DNA of 64,000 nucleotides from Psoroptes ovis (Eukaryota; Arthropoda; Arachnida; Sarcoptiformes; Psoroptidae), in the NCBI GenBank assembly GCA_002943765.1, contig PQWQ01000011.1:992001-1056000 (forward strand), read 5' to 3'. The position numbers and the translations under genes were made by a program. The stretch's first letter is position 1, and the number at the start of each line of letters is the position of its first letter. The notes beneath the pieces are model-generated. The model had not been told where the DNA came from, did no database searches, and saw only the letters and a list, made by a program, of their open reading frames with translations. Below, one piece after another: positions 25,487 to 35,576 of the stretch.

Positions 25487-26106
25487 AAATTTTAAAAGAA
25501 ATATATTTATAAATATTGTAAAATGGCAAATTTAAATATTATTAATGCACACAAAATGATCATATAAAAATGAAAAATCAGAACAAAAATAATATTCTTT
25601 ATTTTCAAAAATTGAAGAACTGCTGATATTTAAAAAACAAAATTTAAATGACAAATCGTTTTATTTAAGAGAATATCTATGAAAAACTATTATTCTTATT
25701 ATTATTATTTCAAATTATTCATATAATATGAAGATGTGAATATTGATGATGATGATGATGATGTTGATGATCAAGTACAAATTTAAAAATATTATTTCAT
25801 AAATAAACATCAATTGAACACAAACATTTAAACACCAACATACACAATACACACACACACACACACACCTAAACTAATCAATTTTTTTCCTGAATAATTA
25901 AACAAACAAAAAAATTTAAACATTAACATAAATAATACTTTCTTTTTATTATTTAAAAATAAAATTTTGATGTAATTTTGATTTTAAATTCAATTAAAAT
26001 ATTTAAATGAAATCACAATGAAAATCATATTAATTAATTGAAAAATACACAATCAATCAATAAAAACAATTATTAATTTTTAAAATTGAAATGAATTGTT
26101 TTGAAA
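25487..26106. other. Intergenic, VAP 3' UTR and next promoter
   Basis: AT-rich, with a GATGAT run near 25745 and a (CA)n block at about 25848-25868. No gene seen. Confidence 0.5.
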
Positions 26107-27264
26107 ATGTTCATAAATCCTTCATTGATTATGGCCATAACAGTGATGATTATTTCCAATTTCGATTACATAATAAATATTAATCACAAAAAAAATGTTG
26201 ATGATAATTGGTTAAAACATGAACCATGTCGTCTATTTAAACCATCTGTTTATATTAATAAATTAACACCGATACAATATATTGAATATGATTATCGAAA
26301 TCGTTTGATTCAGCTCAAATTATTCAATATTCATCGACAAATAATTAAACTAACATTATCTGATACAATCGAATATGATCGGCCACCATTTCGATTGAAT
26401 TTATGTTATTCATATGTTGCCAATCTTGATGATGCAGATGAAATGAAAAAATTCAAATTAATGAATAATTTAAATAAATCAAAAAATGAATGGTTGAATG
26501 ATAATGTCAAGATTACAAGTCGTAAAAATGAAATACATTCATCAATGAATCAATTGAAATTCTATTGGAATTTACAATTTGTTTCGATTAATAATTCCTC
26601 ATCATTTGATCTGTGTGAATGGAAATTTGATAAATATTATTGGTTTGTTGAACATAATTCATTGAAAAATTGTACAAAAGTTAAATTCTATTCACCAATA
26701 TTATTGGCCGTGATTTATCAATCATATATTTATCTATTTTCAAATAATTTCATCGTAATCATACCTAAACGTATCATAGCAATGATTGATAATAATCAAC
26801 AGCGACACAAAGAACAATTGGTACGTTTTACGAAAAAATCTTTGAATAAATTCTTCATTTGTCCACATGAATCATTATGGCAAAGATTTATGCGTTATAA
26901 TCGAAAACATCAATTTTTGATTGGTATTTATGCCATTGTTTCTATATTGTTTATTATATTATGCCAAAAATTGATTAATTTATTTAGAATAAATTTATCT
27001 AAACAAAAATTAATCAAAAATCGTATAAATAATTTGCGTTATGAAAAACAACAACAAAAATCTGAAATGATGGAATATTTGGATCAAGATTTTGATCCCG
27101 AAGATGATGATTCAATCCTTTCATCACTAACATCGGAACATTTGACATTAATATTTCAAAATAATAACGCTAGTAACGATGATAAATTACCACGTGCAAT
27201 ACCGATCATGTATGAACGACCTAAATTTAAATTGATTCATATGCCAAAACCAAAAGATTGCTGA
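26107..27264 (+). CDS. Uncharacterised single-pass membrane protein
   Basis: A single-exon frame of 385 residues from the ATG at 26107. The N-terminus (FINPSLIMAITVMIISNF) looks like a signal peptide. About 250 residues with scattered Cys and sequons (NKS, NNS, NCT) follow. A second hydrophobic helix lies at about residues 268-292 (FLIGIYAIVSILFIILCQKL), then a basic stop-transfer segment and an acidic cytosolic tail (DQDFDPEDDDS). This predicts a type I membrane protein. I recognise no family. The steady mix of residues and lack of stops over 1.1 kb in such AT-rich DNA support it as a real gene. It ends only 134 bp before the next gene on the same strand. Confidence 0.7.
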   Translation: MFINPSLIMAITVMIISNFDYIININHKKNVDDNWLKHEPCRLFKPSVYINKLTPIQYIEYDYRNRLIQLKLFNIHRQIIKLTLSDTIEYDRPPFRLNLCYSYVANLDDADEMKKFKLMNNLNKSKNEWLNDNVKITSRKNEIHSSMNQLKFYWNLQFVSINNSSSFDLCEWKFDKYYWFVEHNSLKNCTKVKFYSPILLAVIYQSYIYLFSNNFIVIIPKRIIAMIDNNQQRHKEQLVRFTKKSLNKFFICPHESLWQRFMRYNRKHQFLIGIYAIVSILFIILCQKLINLFRINLSKQKLIKNRINNLRYEKQQQKSEMMEYLDQDFDPEDDDSILSSLTSEHLTLIFQNNNASNDDKLPRAIPIMYERPKFKLIHMPKPKDC

Positions 27265-27398
27265 AGAGTGAAAATATCATTTTCAACTTTAATCATTTTT
27301 TATGAAAATGTAAATAAAATTTTGAATTTCAATATGATTTTCCAAAAATTATGATAAAAAATTAGAACAATATTTGATTTTATGTTGATCGACCAAAA

Positions 27399-28967
27399 AT
27401 GTCAATGGAATTTTCATCATCGATACCATCTTTGACCGAAGATTCAATGTTTTTAAGTTGGAACACTGTTTGGGATGATAGCAGTTCAGCATTTGAATTA
27501 TCATTACAATTTGAGGATTCAATTCAAAATTTTAAACTCAACACTTTTTATCACCGAAATTCACTAAAACAAACATCAAATCAATCCTTTTTTATGGAAA
27601 AATTGCCCAAAAAAGTTAAATGTATCCAAATTCTGTCAAAGTTACGCAGCACAAGAAATTCATTGTTGCAATCAATCGATGATATGAATCCTGAAAATTT
27701 TAATGAATCATTTAAATTATTATGCAATTATTTGAATTTATTATATGGTCTAGTTTGGTCGATCACAAATAAAAATGAAATTCAAATCACCAATCAATCA
27801 ACATCGAAATTATCGAATGAATTTGAATTCAAATGGAGTGATTCATTAATGATTGATATGGATCAAATGATTGAATATCGCATTGAAAATGATACAATTT
27901 TTGAATTGATTTCAATAATTTATCAATTCGCATTGAAATTAATCCTTATTAAAAATAATGGAGATGATAATTATAATCAAAAATGTCTACAACTATCATC
28001 AATATTATTTCGTATAATAAATGAAAATTTTCTATCACTTGCATCACCATTAACCATATTGACAGAATCCTTTACTGATTTACATTCAAAAATATCCCTC
28101 ACATATCAATTTCAAATATTGGCCGAAGAACGTGAATTAGAACTATTCAAATGGATTCGTTCAAAATTGAATGAACAGGAATTTAAATGGCCAAAAATAT
28201 TGGAATTATCATCACAAATCGAATGGTGTTTACAGCAATCATTAAAATCGATCGAATCAAAATCAAATTCAATATTAATAAAATTATGGTCAAAGTATTT
28301 GAATACAAAATATTTCCTCTATCATTCAATTCGTTTGATACATACGAATTTAATGAAATTTACCAATTATTATGATTATGAATATATTGATGATTGTTTC
28401 AATGAGTCAAAACAACAATTTCAAGCATATAATCTAATGAAATCAAGTTTTTTCAATGATGATCCAATAATGGGAAATTTGGAAATATTTGATTGGATCG
28501 AACAGCAAATATATCGAATGAAACAGAGGAATTTATTGAAACCAAATGATGATATTCACTCGAATCATAATCAACAATCATTGATCAATATAAATTCTAT
28601 TCAATCCTATGAAAAAATTGAAAAAATAGCCAAAATGCTATTCAAACCCGATAAATTATGGGCAAAGAAAATTTATGATGCATTTGGCTATGAATTTACT
28701 TTTGAAATGAACAATATTCATAGGACAATCAAATCAAATTATTTCAATTATTCCTATGTAATTGATAGATTTATCAATTGGAAAAAATTACATTTCATCA
28801 ATCATAATCGTCGTATCTCAATGAATTATGATAAATTTTCACTTATAAAATTTTTTAAAAAATTTGATGTTCAAAATAAAAATTCATCATCCACAACAAC
28901 TAATCGTAATACGAGTTCTGGTTATGGATCGTCATGTTCATCATCCGATGGTTCAACAATTTCTGAT

Positions 28968-29004
<37 letters not shown>

Positions 29005-29099
29005 ATAATAATGAATATCTATTAATTAATCTATCAATGTTTTTAAATAATCAACAATTGTATGAACAATTATTTCCGATTACAATTGAAGATGATTAA
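27399..29099 (+). CDS. Brox: BRO1-domain protein, BROX-like
   Basis: An intronless frame of 566 residues. From residue about 50 it follows the BROX order: YHRNSLKQT, then LRSTRNSLLQSI, FKWSDSL, DTIFELISIIYQFAL, a degenerate LAEERELELFKWI where the family has an AQAQE-type helix, and KYLNTKYFLYHSIRLIHTNL, which matches the Y-L-K-FY-A helix of BRO1 domains. BROX proteins bind ESCRT-III CHMP4 tails. Compared with vertebrate BROX, the N-terminus has about 50 extra residues, and the C-terminus has a Ser run (from an AGC microsatellite) and ends TIEDD. The prenylation CAAX box known for human BROX is absent. The assignment rests on motif order read by eye; the sequence is strongly diverged. Confidence 0.75.
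28968..29000 (+). repeat. Coding (AGC)11 microsatellite
   Basis: Eleven AGC triplets encoding a Ser run near the C-terminus of the BROX-like protein. Confidence 0.95.
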
Positions 29100-29247
29100 G
29101 GGGGATAAAATTGTGATCAGGCTATTCATGATTTTTTTTTCATTTTTGATTTAATTTTTCTAACCGAAAAAAATAATTTATATTTTGTTTTATTAAAATT
29201 TCATTTTAATTTCCAATTATAATTGTCTTAATCGCTCACTTTCTTCA

Positions 29248-29367
29248 GCTTACGACCATATTACGTTGAGAACACCGGTTCTCGTCTGATCACCGAAGTT
29301 AAGCAACGTCAAGCTGAGTTAGTACTTGGGAGGGTGACCACCTGGGAATACTCAGTGTTGTAAGCTT
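29248..29367 (+). rRNA. 5S ribosomal RNA
   Basis: A 120 nt sequence matches eukaryotic 5S rRNA along its whole length. The ends pair (GCTTACGAC with GTTGTAAGC). It contains the conserved AAGTTAAGCAACGTC (box A region) and GTTAGTACTTGGGAGGGTGACC (box C region) of the internal Pol III promoter. A T7 run at about 29379-29385 can act as terminator, and an ATTATAAT sequence about 25-32 bp upstream could serve as a TATA-like element. Only one copy is present, between BROX and calreticulin. Compared with typical animal 5S, several stem bases differ (for example CTTACGACC at the 5' end), but terminal pairing is kept. Confidence 0.93.
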
Positions 29368-30534
29368 CCTCTCATTAATTTTTTTCCGAAATTCTCTAAT
29401 TGAAAAATCAATTTGCATTGCATTTGTCTTGAATCGATCCTTTAAAAAAATGACACGTATCATTTTGATAATATGAATCGTTGATCTTTTTTCTTTTTTG
29501 AACTGAAATTTAAAATTTTATAATCAATTTTCTCTCTCAAAATCTAAAACGAATAAACACCCATGCAAATATAATAAATGGCAAACGATTGTCTATCGTT
29601 TTTTCATTGATTTATTGGTTAATTTAATCATAAATCGATGATAATATGGCATTTAAAGTGAATTTGATTTACGATTAAATTAGGAAAAATATTTTATTTT
29701 TCAAGTCAAGTGTATTTTTTAAAATTTTTAAAACACACTCATAATTAATTATGAGTTTATATCACCCAAAAAATGTCTCTATTATCATCATCATCATCAT
29801 CATCACCATAAACAATATTCATTCATATATATGTGTGGTTGTAGTGAATACACATGCATCATCCAAATACTACACACACGCACATCAAAAAAAAAAAAAA
29901 AAAAAAAATTCGAAACAAAAAAAAATCATTGCCACATGTCGCTCTGTGATTGGTTGATTTCATTTTAGCCAATCAAATTGTTCCATGTGTCCAATACGAA
30001 ATAGGGAAAGAGAGGGGAAAAAAATTCTAGACATTTAAATTTTTACAAACGCAACTCTGAACAATGCTGCTATCACTATTCTTGCTTCAGATGGTAGAAG
30101 CATACTTTTGTGTTGTTTGGTTGTATTTAAAATTCAAAAAAAAAAATGTGAATGAACTGAATGCAATTATAAATACAAACACACACACACACATAGACAT
30201 CTAAAAAACCAAACCCGGTATTTTTTTCGAATTAAATTCACATTTTATCATTTCATTTTTCAATTTTGAAAGAATTATTTCATTTTATTTTCAATTATTT
30301 TTTCAAAAAACAGTGTTTTGTTTGAAAAAAATTCAAATAGATCTCGATTTCAATTGAATCAAGCAAAACTTGTTTTATTTTAATTGAAATTTTCGGTGTG
30401 GTTTTTTCTTAAATATTTATTTTATTCAAGTTTTTTCTTTTGATTCCAAATCAATTTTGAATTTTACTCAAAGGTTTGTAATCACATTTTTCATTGAAAT
30501 TTGCGTTATTAATTTAATTTTTCCATCATTAGAA
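29368..30534. other. Intergenic, calreticulin promoter and 5' UTR
   Basis: Holds a poly(A) tract at about 29887-29908 and a (CA)n block near 30178-30193. An acceptor-like TTTTTCCATCATTAG at about 30533 just before the calreticulin start codon suggests a 5' UTR intron. Confidence 0.45.
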
Positions 30535-31788
30535 ATGATAAATTTAAAATTATGTACATTATTGTCATTAATAATGACAATAATGCCAATGATCAGTGGT
30601 AAAATATATTTCCGTGAAGATTTTGCCGATGCAGATTGGTCAAAACGATGGGTACAATCAAAACATCCGAATAAAGAATTTGGTGAATTCAAATGGACTG
30701 CCGGTAAATTTTATGGTGATGCTGAAAAAGATAAAGGCATACAAACATCGCAAGATGCACGTTTCTATGCATTATCATCAAAATTTGAAAATGAAGCATT
30801 TTCGAATGAAGGCAAAGATTTAGTCATTCAATATACAGTCAAACATGAGCAAAATATCGATTGTGGTGGTGGATATATTAAAATTTTTGATTGTGGTCTC
30901 GATCAAACTGATTTACATGGTGAATCTCCATATCGTATTATGTTCGGACCTGATATTTGTGGTCCAGGAACTAAAAAAGTTCATGTGATATTCAATTATG
31001 ATGGAAAAAATCATTTGATCAACAAAGAAATCAGATGCAAAGATGATGTACATACGCATCTTTATCGTTTGGTCGTAAAGCCAGACAACACATACAAAGT
31101 ACTGATTGATGGAGAAGTCGTTGAAAAAGGTGAATTAGAAGCTGATTGGAATTTCTTACCACCGAAAACAATCAAAGATCCTGATGCCAAAAAACCAGAA
31201 GATTGGGATGATCGTCCAAAGATTGATGATCCAGAGGATAAAAAACCAGAAGACTGGGACAAGCCAGAATTCATTCCAGATCCAGAAGCCACAAAACCAG
31301 AAGACTGGGATGATGAAATGGATGGTGAATGGGAACCACCACAGATCAACAATCCAGATTATAAAGGTGAATGGAAACCGAAACAAATCGATAATCCAAA
31401 TTACAAAGGACCATGGGTTCATCCTGAAATACCAAATCCAGAATATAAAGCAGATCCACAATTATATTTACAAAAAGAAATTTGTGCTGTCGGTTTTGAT
31501 TTATGGCAAGTTAAATCTGGTACAATTTTCGATAATGTACTTATTACTGATTCAGAAACTGAAGCTGATGAAATAGCTGAAGAATTATTGAAAACACGTA
31601 TGGCAGCTGAAAAGAAAATGAAAGAAGAACAAGATGCTGAAGAGGAGAAAAAACGTAAAGAAGAAGATGAAGCTAAAAAAGCTGAAGAAGTTGACAAAGA
31701 ATTAGATAAAGATGAAAATGAATTAGATGATGATAATGACAATGATGGTGATGATGATAAAGGTGAAGAAAAACATGATGAATTGTAA
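30535..31788 (+). CDS. Calr: Calreticulin, ER lectin chaperone
   Basis: Intronless coding sequence of 417 residues. A signal peptide (about residues 1-22, ending MPMISG) leads to KIYFREDFADADWSKRW. The signature KHEQNIDCGGGYIK starts at residue about 103, and IMFGPDICGPG at about 135 completes the lectin domain. The P domain has three repeats built on DPDAKKPEDWDD (residues about 213-262), then three on GEWxPxxIxNPxYKG. An acidic Lys/Glu/Asp-rich tail ends in HDEL, the ER retrieval signal. Calreticulin binds calcium and monoglucosylated glycoproteins in the ER lumen. The frame is open further upstream, but the first in-frame ATG is at 30535 and directly starts the signal peptide. Confidence 0.98.
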   Translation: MINLKLCTLLSLIMTIMPMISGKIYFREDFADADWSKRWVQSKHPNKEFGEFKWTAGKFYGDAEKDKGIQTSQDARFYALSSKFENEAFSNEGKDLVIQYTVKHEQNIDCGGGYIKIFDCGLDQTDLHGESPYRIMFGPDICGPGTKKVHVIFNYDGKNHLINKEIRCKDDVHTHLYRLVVKPDNTYKVLIDGEVVEKGELEADWNFLPPKTIKDPDAKKPEDWDDRPKIDDPEDKKPEDWDKPEFIPDPEATKPEDWDDEMDGEWEPPQINNPDYKGEWKPKQIDNPNYKGPWVHPEIPNPEYKADPQLYLQKEICAVGFDLWQVKSGTIFDNVLITDSETEADEIAEELLKTRMAAEKKMKEEQDAEEEKKRKEEDEAKKAEEVDKELDKDENELDDDNDNDGDDDKGEEKHDEL

Positions 31789-32405
31789 AATTGTATAATT
31801 ATAAAATAAAATGAAAATAATAATAATTATCTCAATATCAATTTGATTATATGATATTTGTCCCTTTTTGTATTTTTTCTTTTCTTTTTTTTTTTATTAT
31901 CGTAATTGGTGGTATTAATAATAATATATTTATATTTACAAAAATTTTTCATTCAAAAATTCGAAATTGTCCCAATTTTGAATTTAAATCCCAGAATCAC
32001 TCATCGTAACCCAGATTTGTAAAAAAAAATTTATGAATTAAACTTTACAAATTGGTTCCCATTCTAGTAATTAAATCCCAGAATCACCGGGTTACTCAGA
32101 TTTGTAAAAATGAAAATTTTTAAGAATTAAACTTTTCGAATTTTTTTTACGTTTTTATGAATGACACGTCAATCAATTCGGCTCTTCTCTCATTTGAATG
32201 CCACTACCATTGATGGTGTGATGCCGATAGCAGAAACATTGTTTATGAATGGCATCCATAATCCATGTGATTTTTTTGTTTCGTTTCCTTTTCACGGAAT
32301 TTTTTTTCCTCGTGTTGTCTTTTCGATTTTGTTTATTTTCTTTTGATCAATTAAATTGAGATTTTTTTTGTCTTAATCTCGTTCTTGAATTGTAAATAAA
32401 TCAAA
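31789..32405. other. Intergenic between calreticulin and eL14
   Basis: Calreticulin 3' UTR (AATAAAA just after the stop), a degenerate direct repeat at 31986-32136, and the eL14 promoter and 5' UTR with pyrimidine-rich stretches. A short open frame at 32161-32346 looks like chance. Confidence 0.5.
31986..32136. repeat. Two-copy direct repeat, about 60 bp each, 87 bp apart
   Basis: Copies start at 31986 and 32073. Both read AAATCCCAGAATCAC, then an ACTCAGATTTGTAAAAA-like block (ACCCAG in copy 1), then GAATTAAACTTT. A 27 bp spacer separates them. Confidence 0.75.
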
Positions 32406-33052
32406 ATGGTAAGTGTTACTTGATTCATATTCTTTAAAAAATGGTTTTAATGTTGATTTTTTCTAAAATTTTCAGCCAACCAAATATCTTGTCGAAATTG
32501 GACGCGTGGCATTGATTAATTTCGGTCCAAACGCTGGAAAATTGGTCACCATCGTCGATATTATCGATCAAAATCGTGCATTAGTCGATGGTACATCATC
32601 TGGCATACCAAGACAAGCTATTCAATTCAAACGTTTACGTTTAACTAAATTCCGTTTACGTATTCCATACGGCACCAGCTCGAAAAATATTCAAAAAATT
32701 TGGAAAGAAAATGAAATTGACAAGAAATTCAGTGAAACAAAATTGGCTCTTCGTTTGAAACAACAACAATTGGTATGTCATTTTTGATGAAATGAAAATT
32801 CTTAAATCCTAATTATCGTACTTTTTTTCCAATCAACAGAAATCAAACATGACAGATTTTGATCGCTTCAAGTTGTACAAAACTAAACAACGGGTATGTA
32901 ATTCATTATTGATTCAATATTCACTCATTACTAATTACTAATAATATATTTGAATTTAGTACAACCGAATTGTGGACAAAAAATTTGCTTTATTAAAATT
33001 CAAATCGAAAAAATCCGAGAAATCTGGTGGCAAAGCTAAAGGAAAAAAATGA
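32406..33052 (+). CDS. RpL14: Large-subunit ribosomal protein eL14 (RpL14)
   Basis: Four exons: 32406-32408 (the ATG only), 32476-32772, 32840-32893 and 32960-33052, all in phase 0, giving 148 residues. Landmarks are VEIGRVALINFGPNAGKLVTIVDIIDQNRALVDG (the KOW-like fold), PRQAIQFKRLRLT, MTDFDRFKLYKTKQR and YNRIVDKKFALLK, then a Lys-rich tail. These match eL14 across its length. Introns are 66-67 bp with GTAAGT or GTATGT donors. eL14 sits on the solvent side of the 60S subunit. Confidence 0.97.
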
Positions 33053-33288
33053 ATTTGAATTAAATGTATTTTTTAAATGAATAATTTGAAAATTTTCTCA
33101 ATTTAATAAAATTTTGAATGAAAAAACAAAAATTAGTTGAAATAATTTGATAATTTTGATTGAAATTCATTTGAAAAAATCGAGACGCTCTCTATGAGTG
33201 CATTTTGGCATTTTGGCCAATTTTCGTTGCTGAAGCATTTGTTTGTTTTTTATTTAAATTTCATGAATCATTTTCGATCGAAAATTTG

Positions 33289-34310
33289 ATGGATGATAAT
33301 AATAATGAAAATTTACCGTATGAATCGAAAAAATTGGCTGCACCAATTGCAGCTAAATCATTCTTTGGTCCATGTATCTTATCAACAATTTGTTCATTTG
33401 TTCTAATCGATAACACTGTCCATCAACAATGGCATTATTTTTTGCCAATTATTTTCACCACAGTTTTCATTGCTTTCATCTATTTTTATAGTCAATTTTA
33501 TTCTAATCATTTTTATGTATCAGTATGTACAAAACGTGATTCTTTAATCTATATTTTAATGATATTTTTAATTCAAACAGGTGATAACAATAACATTAGG
33601 TTTGAGCTTTATATTTTCATTTGGTTTACAATTAACAATCGCCAATATCTCGACTGAAAATGCATTCGGCCAATCATTTGGTCTATATTTAATGATAATC
33701 AGTTTATTTCATTATGGTGAATTCCAAATAACATCAATTGTGAACTTGAATGCATTAAGCTGCAGAACATTTTTATTGAATAATGGTTATGAATATAATG
33801 TAGCATTAATCATTTCAATGATTGAGTTCATATTGGAGTCATTCTATTTCCCCAAATATAAATTCATATTTCATCCATATTTAACATATTTGGGATTTTC
33901 AATATGTTTGATTGGTGATTGTTTAAGAAAATTAGCCATGTATCAAGCTGGTCATAATTTCAATCATATTATTCAGACAAATCATTATTCTGATCATCAT
34001 TTGATAACGAATGGAATTTATTCAATATTTCGTCATCCATCATATGTTGGATGGTTTTATTGGTCGATTGGTTCACAGGTTTGTTGATTTGTTTTCATCA
34101 ATCATTATGATTCTAACATTTTCATCATCATTCCAATAGATAATATTACAAAATCCTATTAGCTTTGTCGGCTATGTCATTGTGTCATGGCGTTTTTTCA
34201 ATCAAAGGATTGAATTTGAAGAAATTACATTGATCAATTTTTTCGGTCAGAAATACTTAAATTATAAAGAAAAAGTACCAACAGGATTACCTTTTATCAA
34301 TGGATATTGA
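33289..34310 (+). CDS. ICMT: Protein-S-isoprenylcysteine O-methyltransferase (ICMT)
   Basis: Exons 33289-33522, 33581-34078 and 34140-34310 (phase 0 throughout) encode 300 residues. Several hydrophobic helices are followed by SLFHYGEFQITSIVN, LLNNGYEYNVALIISMIEFILE, DCLRKLAMYQAGHNFNHIIQ, the motif RHPSYVGWFYWSIGSQ (R229), and EEITLINFFGQKYLNYKEKV then PTGLPFINGY. These are the hallmarks of ICMT, an ER membrane enzyme that methylates the carboxyl group of prenylated CAAX proteins using SAM. The ATG at 33289 is the first in this frame, although the frame is open and hydrophobic upstream. An ATG at 33194 opens only a 31-codon frame in another phase. The stop lies 71 bp from the convergent C2orf69 gene. 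Confidence 0.96.
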
Positions 34311-34381
34311 ATGAGAATTTCAGGGTCAATCATGCCAAAATCAGAATCATTTCCAGTTGCCATCTTTAAAAAATTTATTTT

Positions 34382-35242
34382 TCATAAATTATCATCGAAT
34401 AAATTATCTAACAATTTAAAATGTAAATCAATCAAATTTAAATTCTTGAAATCATCATGTCTCAAATGAATTTTTTCTACTTTAATATGTTCAAATGTTG
34501 AAAGTATTTGTTGAAATATTTCAAATTCTTCGCCCAATCTTTTATTAGGCTTATTCAATTGAAAATCTGTTATACCTATGTGAAATTTATTGCAACCATT
34601 ATCGATCAATGAATCAATGAATTTTCGCTCTGTTATCCAAAAATCTTTATCGCCATTATGACCACCATCAAGAAAATATAAATCGGTAAATTTGATTTGC
34701 GTTTCCGATGGTTTAACACTAGCTAATGACCGTGCTAATTGATTCAATACAATCTGTCCTTTGCTAAAAGAAATCAATTGTGCTTCAATTTTCAATTGAT
34801 CTAAGCTATGATGACCAGAGTAAATTTGAGCAAATGCATTTAATAATAATTGTTGCAAATGAATAAAACAAGATTTATCGTTATCATTGTACACAGGAAT
34901 TCCATACGGTTCTTTACACTTGACAAAATTTTTAAATAATGAAAATGAATTAATAATTTTCGATGGCTGTATTATGAATATATCATAATTATTGAATTTT
35001 TTCGATAAATTTATGGCAATATTTTCCAAAGAATATCGTAGAAATTCATGATTATTGTGTTTAATCATTTCATCGTTGAAATTTTGAATATCACCACCAA
35101 AATAGCAAATAATTTGCCATACAAATGATGATGATGATGATTTTTGTTCGTTAAATTTATTCAATGAATTTTGTACAAACAATAGGTTATTAAAGCATCC
35201 AGCTCTACCTTCAATATTCATTAAATACTTTAATGATGTCAT
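34382..35242 (-). CDS. C2orf69 homologue (mitochondrial/secreted hydrolase-like protein)
   Basis: Single exon, 286 residues from the ATG at 35242. It shows the C2orf69 family pattern: IICYFGGDIQNFNDEMIKH, YSLENIAINLSKKF, the SFSKGQIVLNQL element (residues about 158-169), LYFLDGGHNG, and a C-terminal ILSTFEHIKVEKIHLRHDDF. In vertebrates the Ser-containing element reads GFSKG, a lipase-like nucleophile elbow; here its first Gly is Ser. Human C2orf69 is linked to mitochondrial function and glycogen branching enzyme, but its reaction is not settled. It is divergent from the deoxynucleoside kinase, with 334 bp between start codons. Confidence 0.88.
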   Translation of the reverse strand: MTSLKYLMNIEGRAGCFNNLLFVQNSLNKFNEQKSSSSSFVWQIICYFGGDIQNFNDEMIKHNNHEFLRYSLENIAINLSKKFNNYDIFIIQPSKIINSFSLFKNFVKCKEPYGIPVYNDNDKSCFIHLQQLLLNAFAQIYSGHHSLDQLKIEAQLISFSKGQIVLNQLARSLASVKPSETQIKFTDLYFLDGGHNGDKDFWITERKFIDSLIDNGCNKFHIGITDFQLNKPNKRLGEEFEIFQQILSTFEHIKVEKIHLRHDDFKNLNLIDLHFKLLDNLFDDNL

Positions 35243-35576
35243 ATTAATTCTCAAAATTAATTACATTAAATTCATTAAAAATATTTAAATACCCAGACCA
35301 ATTCTGCATTTTTTCGAAAAAAAATTCACAAATGACGATTTCGATTTTAGCACGTGATTTTTCAATTTTTAAAAATTCAATTTTTGAGTTTCAAAATTAA
35401 TTTTGACAAATTAAATTAAATTCATTTAAGATTATGAAAGTTGCAAAATTTTTACGGGTAAGTTATTTATTCTCGCTATTCCGTCCCTTAAAAAAAATCA
35501 TCTTGTCAAATGTCCATCAATGTTGCTTTGTTTTGTCTTGTGTCTGTAAAAATGATATATCTTCAATAAACAAAAA
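35243..35576. promoter_or_regulatory. Probable bidirectional promoter, C2orf69/dNK
   Basis: 334 bp separate two divergent start codons, so both promoters must lie here or overlap the genes. No clear TATA box or other motif stands out. Confidence 0.4.

Noticed and set aside
32161..32346. 61-codon frame upstream of eL14
   Set aside because: Short and without homology; it lies in the probable promoter/5' UTR of eL14.
33194..33286. Upstream ATG as ICMT start
   Set aside because: It opens a different frame that stops after 31 codons; the first in-frame ATG is at 33289.
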